From positions 49,660,360 to 49,724,359 of the forward strand of contig NC_061805.1 in the NCBI RefSeq assembly GCF_021462225.1: a DNA stretch of 64,000 nucleotides, in the 5' to 3' direction. A model generated the notes under the pieces. That model ran no database searches, was not told the DNA's origin, and saw only the letters and a program-made list of their open reading frames with translations. Below, piece after piece: positions 1 through 9,719 of the stretch. Source of the DNA: Girardinichthys multiradiatus (lineage: Eukaryota; Chordata; Actinopteri; Cyprinodontiformes; Goodeidae). A program made the translations under genes and the position numbers. Numbering within the stretch: the stretch's first letter is position 1; each line of letters opens with the position of its first letter.

Positions 1-620
1 TTGTATCACACAAACATCTGTCTTGTCCGCAGGTCCGGGAGTCTTGTCTGGTTTGTTTTCTAAAAAAAAGTATAATTCTTCTTTTTCTCTGTTGCTCCCT
101 TTAGGGGGCGCCACAGCTGCCTCTATCTTCCCCTCTCCCTAGCGCTCTCTTCTTCACATCTCTTGTTCTCTGTTTCCGATGGTTGACCCGAGGTACTTAA
201 ACTCATCCTCCTTCAGAACCTCTTCTCCTCCCTCAGATCATACCTCCACCTCTCTATGCTCTCTGTTCTCACTACAGATCACTGTGCTGTCTGTCTAAAC
301 CTGATAACAAGGAAGAAGATCTGTTCAAACATGTTCAGAACCAACATTTGTCAACAAGGATTTGGACTTTAATTCATACTTGAATTATGTGTTAAAATTG
401 TGCAGAACTTTGAATTTCTCCCAGACATTTCCCAGAGCAAACAGCCTTATCAGACAGAGCATCACTAACAAACACGGTGGTTGTGGATGTTCGTTTTATA
501 AGAGGTCAAAGTTCAGATCCTCGGGCACTCATCTTTTTCTTGGACATGCAGCAGGGAAATTTTGAAACATGTTTGTCTTTTAAATGTTTCATCTGTTTTT
601 GCAGCATTTGCCTAGATGTA
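1..620. other. Unassigned DNA at window start
   Basis: No gene is recognised here. A stretch around 180-235 resembles, in antisense, the RT C-terminal part of a LINE: it parallels the Rex3 antisense text near 27970-28015, with a shared run around 'gaggtacttaaactc'. That suggests a small old LINE scrap. The short open frames in this part have no recognisable motif. Confidence 0.3.
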
Positions 621-630
621 AATGTGTGTT

Positions 631-813
631 TGTCCTCTGCAGTGTCCAGAGGATCTGCCTGAGGCTCAGTGGAAGATCTGGAGGTTGGTGGAGATCCTGA
701 ACACAGCAGCACCACAGCGAACAGGGCTGACCTCCAACAACTCCTGCAGGAAGGCCAGCAGAGGGCAGAAACTGCATTCCTCTAATCCAGAATCCCTAAT
801 CCATCATCTGTAG
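631..813 (+). CDS. Possible exon of an unrecognised gene (weak)
   Basis: An acceptor-like run ending in 'cctctgcag' is followed by an open frame starting CPEDLPEAQWKIW. The frame either runs to a stop near 813 or splices out at about 681 (weak donor 'gttggtgg'). A donor at 681 would leave phase 2, which fits the candidate terminal exon at 1103. I do not recognise the protein. There is no methionine start and no upstream exon in the window, so this would be the 3' part of a gene lying mostly outside it. It could equally be chance. Confidence 0.2.
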   Translation, partial: CPLQCPEDLPEAQWKIWRLVEILNTAAPQRTGLTSNNSCRKASRGQKLHSSNPESLIHHL

Positions 814-1102
814 CAGGTAGTTCTAGAACCGTATGAGGCATAACATAGCAAAGACTGGATCAGAACCATCTTCATGTAAAAGTGAAGTTGGATAAAAAGC
901 TCCAAAATGTGCTTATAACCACTAAATGTTTGAAACTGGAGGTTCTGCTCCTACTGTGATTGGCTTGGTGGTGTGGTCCAAACCTCCTTTAGTTCCATGT
1001 TAACATCCAGGATCAGTCACAGTTTTTTAAACAAAATGGATATTTTATGCAAAAATGTCACTTTAATTTTTTGCTCATGCAAATGTTTTCTGTTTCCATC
1101 AG

Positions 1103-1193
1103 AAATGAGAAGCCGTCTGGTGCTGTCGACCCGTCTGACCCAACTCCCCTGCAGTCTAATTCATTGATTGGAACCAAATCCATCGGGCCGTAA
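1103..1193 (+). CDS. Possible terminal exon of an unrecognised gene
   Basis: A good acceptor ('tttctgtttccatcag') opens a 29-codon frame beginning NEKPSGAVDPSDP and closing with TAA at 1191-1193. AATAAA follows at 1225-1230, about 32 bases downstream, as expected for a last exon. The product is not recognised. The support is acceptor, stop and poly(A) signal in sensible order. The weakness is the short length and the lack of a convincing partner exon. Confidence 0.28.
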
Positions 1194-1224
1194 GGAAGAG
1201 CTTTTTAACGAGTCACAGAATCCC

Positions 1225-1230
1225 AATAAA
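1225..1230 (+). terminator. Candidate poly(A) signal AATAAA
   Basis: Canonical AATAAA 32 bases after the TAA of the candidate terminal exon. It is meaningful only if that exon is real. Confidence 0.3.
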
Positions 1231-1633
1231 TATTTCAAGCACTGCTTCTGTTGTGATTCCAGGTATTTAAACTTCAGATTTTAATAACGTTCCTCTTTGC
1301 CTCGTTTACAGAGTTAAACTTTTAGAACTATTTTCATCTCAGTTGAAGGAGGCTCTGCAAGAGTACAGATTATTTAACAAAGAAAAATGCTGATGCTGCT
1401 GATGGACCGGGTTATTACCTGAAGCTTCTCACATTTCTGCAGCAATACCTGAATGACCGACCAGCTGCTGCAGACAGTTTCCCTCCAGAGTTTCTAATTT
1501 TCTTTAATTTATCACATATCTCATGTTTTCCAATGCTAATCCAAAAGGACAACATTAAAACTGGTTACGGATAGATAAAGCAGGCTTACGTTAAGCTTTA
1601 ATCTCCACCCCATGGTAGCTAGACTTTCTAGAA

Positions 1634-3542
1634 ATGCGCCGCTCAAGGTGGCAGCAGGTTGGAGTAGCTCTGTTACTTTTGATTCTGATTTATTCTTTTT
1701 TGGGAACTATTCCTCTTGTGGTGGATACAATTGATTTTGTTTGGGCGGCTGTCCACTCCGGTGTCGGAGGCTGTGCAGCTTGGAAGATTTTTCTTAATAC
1801 TTTCTATTTTTGGACATTTGTTATGATGCATTGCCATGGCAACGGGGTTGTTTCTTACAACCGGGAGCAGCTGATTAATATCTCAAAAGCTCAAATAATA
1901 CTTCAACTACAACCCCAAATCCCTGATGAGTTGAAAAGGAGACACCGTGGATGCAGAGCAGGAGCTAAGAGAAGAGAGAGAAGGAGGAAGTTCAAACCAT
2001 CTCTTCCGTCGATTATGATGGGCAATGTGAGATCGTTGGGAAACAAGTTGGATGAACTCCAAGCCCTACAAAGGATCCAGCCAGAGTACCGGGCATGCAG
2101 TATTATGTGTTTTACTGAGACATGGCTGCAGGATCATATCCCCGACTCCAGCGTCTCTCTGCCGGGCTTTTTAACCATACAAGCAGACAGAGATTTAAAG
2201 AGGAGCGGCAAATGTAAAGGAGGTGGACTGGCAGTACTTGTGAACAACAGATGGTGTAATCCAGGACAGGTAACTGTGATGTGTCAACTCTGCAGTCCAG
2301 ATATTGAACTGTTGGCAGTAAGTTTTTCGTCCATATTATTTACCCAGAGAGTTCACCAGTGTTATTTTGGCAACAGTTTACGTTCCACCTTCCGCTGTTG
2401 CCGACATTGCATGTGATGCCATCAGCTCAGTTGTTGCTAAGCTACATACACAAAACCGCAATGCTTTGTGGCAATTTCTGGTGATTTTAACCATGCTTCA
2501 CTCTCTGCTACACTTCCAACGTTTCAACAGTTTGTCAGCTGCTCTACCAGAGAACACAAAACATTGGATTTGTTTTATGAAAATGTCAAGGACTCATACA
2601 TCTCTACAGCAAGACCTTCTCTAGGCAAATCAGATCACAATCTTGTTTTTCTCTGCTCGAAATATAAGCCCCTTGTTCAGAGGCAACCTGTAATAAAGAG
2701 GACTGTCAGAGGACATCAATGCCATGACTGAGTGTGTAACCGAATATATAAACTTCTGTGTGGATAACATCATCCCCACCAGAACCTTGAGATGCTTCCC
2801 CAATAACAAACCTTGGATCACCAGTGACCTGAAGGACTTGCTTAACAAGAAAAAAAGAGCCTTCATAGAGGGAGACAGAGAATTATTGAAGATTATATAG
2901 AAGCAACTTAAAGGCAAGATAAGAGACAGCAAGGAGGTGTACAAGAAGATGCTGGAGAGCAAGTTCCAGCAAAACAATATCAGAGATGTGTGGACAGGGA
3001 TGAAGAAGATCACAGGCTTCAAGCAGAAGGATGATCAGACCGACGGAGGTCTGGACAGAGCCTATGAACTGAACACATTCTTCAATAGGTTCAGTTCAGA
3101 AACAAGCTTCGCATCCTCCTCTCCTGCTCACAGCCAAACAGACATTCCAACTTCCTTTGACCCACAGCTGTCCAGTAACACCTCAAATGTTTTATCTTCC
3201 ACCTCAGCCCTAGACCCTTCTGCTTCTACATGTTTGCCTTCAACCATATCAGAAGATGCTGATGCTTCCTTTGCTTCCCCCTTCCACCTGTGTGTCTCAA
3301 GAAGTCAGGTGAAGAGACAACTGGAGATTCTGAATAGGAATAAGGCTGCAGGTCCAGATCATGTCAGCCCTAGAGTCCTGAAGGCCTGTGCAGAGCAGCT
3401 CTGTGGGATTCTGCAGCACTTTTTCAATCTTAGCCTGGCCCAGAAGAAGGTTCTGGTTTTGTGGAAGACCTCCTGTCTTGTTCCGGTACCAAAGAAAACT
3501 CACCCATCAGTCTTCAATGACTATAGACCTGTTGCCCTGACA
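1634..3542 (+). mobile_element. Rex1/Babar-like LINE, 5' part (copy A), dead
   Basis: Non-LTR retrotransposon remnant. The N-terminal frame (1634-2340) includes an endonuclease start with the motifs GNVRSLGNKLDEL, CFTETWL and a GGGLAVLVNNRWC block. One extra T near 2325 throws the EN domain out of frame, one base is missing near 2468, and a TAG interrupts the frame near 2898. The RT N-terminal region resumes at 2937-3540 with KAAGPDHVSPRVLKAC and LVPVPKK...DYRPVALT. Copy A stops abruptly at 3542 in mid-RT, where an antisense LINE fragment begins. The family call rests on similarity to fish Rex1/Babar RTs and on a Rex1-like FSSAFNT region in copy B. Confidence 0.8.
2261..3542 (+). repeat. 1.28-kb direct repeat, left copy
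   Basis: Matches 5379-6669 almost base for base. I count roughly twenty single-base differences and one 9-base indel (extra bases in the right copy near 6285). Its right end is exactly where the antisense LINE fragment begins. The two copies share three disabling mutations, so they are duplicates of one locus and not two independent retrotransposition events. Confidence 0.85.
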
Positions 3543-5378
3543 GAGGGTGATGGGGGCAGGTGGGGCTGGGTTCTGCCTGAAGTCCACAACCATCTCCACT
3601 GTCTATAGAGCGTTGAGCTCAAGGTTGTTCTGGCCGCACCAGTCCAACAGATGGTCCACCTCCCATCTGTACGCGGACTCGTCACCATCAGAGATGAGTC
3701 CGATCAGGGTGGTGTCGTCCGCAAACTTCAGAAGCTTGACAGACTGGTGACTGGAGGTGCAGCTGTTGGTGTACAGGGAGAAGATCAGAGGAGAGAGAAC
3801 ACAGCCTTGGGGGGAACCGGTGCTGATAGTCAGGGAGTCAGAGACGTGCTTCCCCAGCCTCACGCGCTGCTTCCTGTCAGACAGGAAGTAAGTTATCCAC
3901 CTACAGGTGGAGTCGGGCACACTCAGCTGGGAGAGTTTCTCCTGGAGCAGAGCTGGGACGATGGTGTTGAAGGCAGAGCTGAAATCCACAAACAGGATCC
4001 TGGCATAGGTTCCTGTGGAGTCCAGGTGCCGGAGGATGAAGTGAAGGGCTAGGTTGACTGCATCATCTACAGACCTGTTGGCTCTGTAGGCAAACTGCAG
4101 GGGGTCCAGGAGTTGGTCGGTGATGTCTTTTAGGTGTGAGAGCACAAGGCGCTCAAAGGACTTCATCACCACAGAGGTCAGGGCGACGGGTCTGAAGTCA
4201 TTAAGCCCTGTGGTCCTTGGCTTCTTGGGAACAGGGACGATGGTGGAGGACTTGAAGCAGGCTGGCACATGACATGTCTCCAGTGAGGTGTTAAAAATGT
4301 CTTTGAAGACTGGAGACAGCTGATCAGCGCAGTGCTTCAGGCTGGCTGGTGAGACAGAATCCGGACCAGCAGCTTTCCGGGGGTTCTGTCTCCTGAAGAG
4401 TTTGTTTACGTCCCTCTCCTGGATGGAAAGAGCCGTCCTCGGCGTGGGTAGGGGGCTGGTGGGGGGGAACTTCAGGGTGGGGGTTGGAGGTGCCAAGGCC
4501 CCTCTTGAGGTTGGAGAGATGGGGGTGGTGGATTGTGGCTGCAGCTGTTGGGGGGCGTCATGGGGGATGGTTGCAGGACTGTCCCTTTGTCTTTCAAAGC
4601 GGCAGTAGAACTCGTTCAGGTTGTTGGCGAGGCGTCGGTCGTTGATGGAGTGGGGGGCTTTCGGCTTGTGGTTGGTGATTTGCTTGAGCCCTTTCCAGAC
4701 AGACGCAGAGTCGTTGGCTGAGAACTGGTTTTGGAGCTTCTCAGAGTACAGTCGTTTGGCCTCTTTCACTGCCTTGCCAAACTTGTACTTTGCCTCTCTG
4801 TATATGTCTTTGTCCCCACTCCTGAAGGCCTTTTCCTTATCCAGTCTTAACCTTCTGAGTTTAGCTGTGAACCAGGGTTTGTCGTTGTTGTAACTCACCC
4901 TGGTGCATGATGGTACACAGCTGTCCTCACAGAAGCTGATGTAGGAAGTCACAGCCTCTGTGTACTCGTCCAGACTGTTGGTAGTAGTCCTGAACACATC
5001 CCAGTCTGTACTGCCTAAACACGCCTGGAGATTCTCCACAGCCTCACTGCTCCACTTCCTTGTCGTCCTCACAACAGGTTTGCAGAGCTTTAGTTTCTGC
5101 CTGTATGCAGGAATCAGGTGGACCATGATGTGGTCGGATTGGCCCAGTGCAGCACGTGGGACGGCGTGATAATCGTCTCTGATGGTGGTGTAACAGTGAT
5201 CCAGAATGTTGTCCTCTCTGGTCGGACATTTTATAAACTGTCTATATTTGGAGAGTTCGTGGGTCAGATTACCTTTGTTAAATTCGCCAACGACGATTAC
5301 TAAGGAGTCCGGGTTGGTCCGCTCCACACTCAGTATCTGGTCGGCGAGCATGCGCTGTGCGACCTGCACGTTAGCTCT
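3543..5378 (-). mobile_element. Antisense LINE fragment (Rex1/Babar-like), both ends missing
   Basis: On the minus strand one long frame (3603 to about 5378) covers the late endonuclease ([33 protein letters not shown]), the linker and the RT (KAAGPDSVSPASLKHC, VPKKPRTTGLNDFRPVALTSVVMKSFERLVL, DPLQFAYRANRSVDDAV, FVDFSSAFNTI, GSPQGCVLSPLIFSLYTN, FADDTTLIG). The catalytic FADD is present. It starts inside the EN domain and stops inside the RT C-terminal region, with a frameshift after LELNAL. It therefore lacks its true 5' end, 3' end, 3' UTR and tail. It is related to, but not the same family as, the element at 49146. It is flanked on both sides by the same 1.28-kb Rex1 sequence. Confidence 0.8.
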
Positions 5379-6669
5379 CCAGGACATGTAACTGTGATGT
5401 GTCAACTCTGCAGTCCAGATATTGAACTGTTGGCAGTAAGTTTTTCGTCCATATTATTTACCCAGAGAGTTCACCTGTGTTATTTTGGCAACAGTTTACG
5501 TTACACCTTCCGCTGTTGCCAACATTGCATGTGATGCCATCAGCTCAGTTGTTGCTAAGCTACATACACAAAACCGCAATGCTTTGTGGCAATTTCTGGT
5601 GATTTTAACCATGCTTCACTCTCTGCTACACTTCCAACGTTTCAACAGTTTGTCAGCTGCTCTACCAGAGAAAACAAAACATTGGATTTGTTTTATGCAA
5701 ATGTCAAGGACTCATACATCTCTACAGCAAGACCTCCTCTAGGCAAATCAGATCACAATCTTGTTTTTCTCTGCTCGAAATATAAGCCCCTTGTTCAGAG
5801 GCAACCTGTAATAAAGAGGACTGTCAGAGGACATCAATGCCATGACTGAGTGTGTAACCGATTATATAAACTTCTGTGTGGATAACATCATCCCCACCAG
5901 AACCGTGAGATGCTTCCCCAATAACAAACCCTGGATCACCAGTGACCTGAAGGACTTGCTTAACAAGAAAAAAAGACCCTTCATAGAGGGAGACAGAGAA
6001 TTATGGAATATTATATAGAAGCAACTTAAAGGCAAGATAAGAGACAGCAAGGAGGTGTACAAGAAGAAGCTGGAGAGCAAGTTCCAGCAAAACAATATCA
6101 GAGATGTGTGGACAGGGATGAAGAAGATCACAGGCTTCAAGCAGAAGGATGATCAGACCGACGGAGGTCTGGACAGAGCCTATGAACTGAACACATTCTT
6201 CAATAGGTTCAGTTCAGAAACAAGCTCAGCATCCTCCTCTCCTGCTCACAGCCAAACAGACATTCCAACTTCCTTTGACCCACAGGACCCACAGATGTCC
6301 AGTAACACCTCAAATGTTTTATCTTCCACCTCAGCCCTAGACCCTTCTGCTTCTACATGTTTGCCTTCAACCATATCAGAAGATGCTGATGCTTCCTTTG
6401 CTTCCCCCTTCCACCTGTGTGTCTCAAGAAGTCAGGTGAAGAGACAACTGGAGAGACTGAATAGGAATAAGGCTGCAGGTCCAGATCATGTCAGCCCTAG
6501 AGTCCTGAAGGCCTGTGCAGAGCAGCTCTGTGGGATTCTGCAGCACCTCTTCAACCTTAGCCTGGCCCAGAAGAAGGTTCTGGTGTTGTGGAAGACCTCC
6601 TGTCTTGTTCCGGTACCAAAGAAAACTCACCCATCAGTCCTCAATGACTATAGACCTGTTGCCCTGACA
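5379..6669 (+). repeat. 1.28-kb direct repeat, right copy
   Basis: Partner of 2261-3542. It begins exactly where the antisense LINE fragment ends, with a one-base overlap (T5378) possible at the junction. Downstream it runs on into the rest of the Rex1 element. Confidence 0.85.
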
Positions 6670-7889
6670 TCTCACATCATGAAGGTCCTAGAGAGACTCC
6701 TGTTGGCCCACCTGAGTAAGCAAACAGTAAACTATCAGGACCTCCTTCAGTTTGCTTATCGCTGTGGAGTTGGAGTTGAAGATGCCATCAAACACCTGCT
6801 TCAACAAACCCACTGTCATCTGGACAAGCCAGCAGCACTGTGAGGATCATGTTCTTTGATTTCTCCAGTGCATTTAATACAATCCAACCTGATTTGCTTT
6901 GTCAGAAACTCCAGAAGACTCAGGTGGAGGCCTCAACAATCTCCTGGATCAAAGACTACCTGACAAACAGACCACAGTTTGTGAGACTGAAGGGTTATGA
7001 GTCTAACCAGGTAGTCAGCAGCACAGGAGCACCACAGGGGACGGTACTCTCACCATTCCTTTTCACTCTGTACACCTCAGACTTCCAGTACAAGACAGAC
7101 TCCTGTCATCTGCAGAAATACTCAGATGATTCTGCAGTCGTGGGGTGGATCAGAGATGGACAAGAAGCTGAGTACAGGAAGGTGGTGGACCGCTTTGTGG
7201 CATGGTGTGGAAACAATCATCTCATTTTGAACGTGACTAAAACAAAGGAGATGATTGTAGATTTTAAGAGAAACAGGAATAAGTCAAAAACTATTTCTAT
7301 CATGGGAGAAGAAGTGGAGGTGGTGGAGGAGTATAAATACCTCGGTGTTCACCTGGACAACAGACTAGAGTGGAGATGCAACTGTGAAGCCATCTACAAG
7401 AAGGGACAGAGCAGACTGTACTTCTTGAGGAAGCTTAGGTCCTTTGGTGTTTGCAGCAAGATGCTGCATATCTTCTATAAGTCTGTTGTGGAGAGTGTGA
7501 TCTCTTCTACCATCATCTGCTGGGGAAGCAGCATCAGAGCCAGGGACTTAAAAAAGTTCAACAAGCTGATAAAGAAGGCTGGTTCTGTTCTGGGGACTCC
7601 TCTGGAACCCCTGGAGATCATTGTGGAAAGAAGGATTCTTCATAAAATGAAGAACATTGTGGAGAACCTGAGCATCCTCTTCATGAGACTGTCCTACAAC
7701 AACAGAGTGTCTTCAGTCAGAGGCTTCTTCAGATCTGCTGTAAGACGAAGCGCTACAGGAGATCCTTCCTGCCCACAGCCATCAGCATCTACAACGGCTC
7801 TTTGAGGAAACCTTCATAATATGAGCTATAACAACATTTAATTTCCCTTTGGGATTAATAAAGTATTTTTGAATTGAATTGAATTGAAT
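5379..7889 (+). mobile_element. Rex1/Babar-like LINE, 3' part (copy B), dead
   Basis: The sequence restarts at the equivalent of position 2261 in copy A and repeats it through to 6669. It then continues to the end of the element: RT frame 6055-6843, overlapping frame 6840-7805 (FFDFSSAFNTI, TGAPQGTVLSPFLFTLYTSD, YSDDSAVVGW at the catalytic site, KYLGVHLDNRLEW, RLYFLRKLRSFGVC), stop at 7803-7805. A short 3' UTR has AATAAA near 7857 and a (TTGAA)n tail at about 7870-7889. It shares copy A's extra T, missing base and TAG, so it derives from the same dead copy. It cannot code for a complete protein. Confidence 0.82.
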
Positions 7890-9719
7890 CTACAGCTGGG
7901 TCCAAACCCACGAACCCTGAAACCAACCAATGAACTACTGACATAAGTGGTCAAATATCCGACCAGAACAAACCCAGAAGCTTGGCTACAAAAACCTTTA
8001 TTGTTTCTCTGCAACTTGCTTGCTAGTATTAGTGGGTTTGAATGGAATATTTGAGTCTCTATGTACAATTGTAACCCGTGTGGTTTAGAGAAAATCCACT
8101 TTAAGTTCAAGCTTGTTCACCCAAATCTCATTTGCTGTAAAATCATCCCACCCTGACAAAAAATGGCTTAAAAAAATCCTTAAAACAGGAAAATTAGACA
8201 ATGAAAAAAACATTTTTAAACTTCTTCCATCTTTATTGTCACATTTATGATTTATACAGTTTACCTAAAAACAAACAAATCACTTAGAGGGAAAATATAA
8301 TTAAATAAAGCTAAAACAACCTGATTGCATCCTTCAACAAATACAGCGTTCAGTCTTCTTTGATAGCAGCTGCCAAAATCCCACATCTGGACTAGGGCTG
8401 CACAGCATTAGAAAATATTGCTATGGTGATAATATTTGAGTGTATCAAAGAATCTGGATGAAATGGTGCATAAATAACATTAGTTTTAGGCTGTGCACAG
8501 TTATGCAGCCTGATTATTGCAGTGTTTTTCTTTTTTACATTTTTCCCTGAGCGGATGTTTTTTTGTTTAGTTGGATTGTTTTGGATAAACGTCAGATTAA
8601 AGGTGGAAACGTCTGGAAATGACTTATGAAGATCTCATGTTTTTACAAATGAAAAAGCTCCCTAGTTTCCACTGTATATTTCTGAGTGATACTGGAGAGA
8701 GCTGATTGCTCTGGTTATATTTAGTGGCAGCTTAAAACCATTTAAAATTTGAAAGTTTCTTTCTTCTTCTGTAACAGGAAAACAGGAAATGACCCTGTCT
8801 TTAAGTCTGTTTATAAGAATGTCCTCATGTTCAGAAGGAAAATCGTAAAGGAGACATCACATTCAGGCATTATCGGAGGACAGCTAAAAAAGAGGAAACC
8901 ATAACAGAACAATGAGGCTGCTTTGATTATTTTGACAAGAAATAAAATTAAATAACATACTAGAAAATGTATGAAATCCTGTTTGTGGCATCCGTACTTG
9001 GATCTATGAAACAAGAAATGTTTGTAGAAATCACTGAATCAGCAGAGTGTGAACGTCCTGTAGAGATGTTTAGAGATCCAATCCATCAGTTAGAACTAGA
9101 AAGTATTACCGAGTAGAACCAGAAAACAATCAGCCAGTAAAACCAGACTGTAAGATTTACACCAGCCTGTCCTTCATGTTACGCTGGACCACCAACCTGG
9201 TCCCCCAGATCATCATCAGGCTTCTGTCTAGATGAACTAATGAGACAGTCTGTTAATCAGAACCAGGTGTTGGAACCGAGAATCAGCCCTGGGGGAAACA
9301 TTCTCGGCCATTAACATTAAGTCCTTGACTGGTTGCTCCAGACTGCAGCTCGGCCTTCAACAACATGATCTTCCACAGGACAACGTCTCCAACAAGACCT
9401 TCTAATTGCTTCTGTAAACTCATTAGGAAAGGGACGGTGGTCCACACACAGAGGCACGTCATAGCAGATAAAAATGCGATTATCACCAGAGTGTTTACAA
9501 AATGTTGGACTAAGCCAAGGTCAAAGGCCAGACTGGTCAGCCCAGACGGCTTGTATACTTTGAACTGTCGCCACCGTTTAGAAATCAGTGAGTCGTCCAG
9601 CAAGGAGAGGCGGGGCTTTGGGGCAGTCGGGATAACAGGCAGGGCAGGACAGGACCGAGAACACAAAGGGGAACACCGTAGACACGAAGCATCTGCAGCC
9701 TGCAACCCTCTGCACCATC
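7890..9719. other. Intergenic DNA upstream of the GST gene
   Basis: No gene or recognisable mobile element. The DNA is AT-rich up to about 9280. The last 400 bases are less AT-rich and include the presumed promoter of the GST gene. Short open frames on both strands here have no family features. Confidence 0.5.
9609..9616 (+). promoter_or_regulatory. GC-box-like site upstream of GST gene
   Basis: GGCGGGGC lies about 105 bases before the start codon in a locally GC-rich stretch, and no TATA box is evident. It would fit an Sp1-type promoter for a housekeeping enzyme. This is motif evidence only. Confidence 0.3.

Noticed and set aside
3543..5378. Antisense LINE as a normal target-primed insertion into Rex1
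   Set aside because: It lacks both its 3' tail and its 5' end, and the flanking duplication is 1.28 kb, so the standard mechanism does not account for it.
9283..9705. 140-codon minus-strand frame upstream of the GST gene
   Set aside because: No domain, no homologue that I recognise, and it covers the presumed promoter. Probably chance in a less AT-rich stretch.
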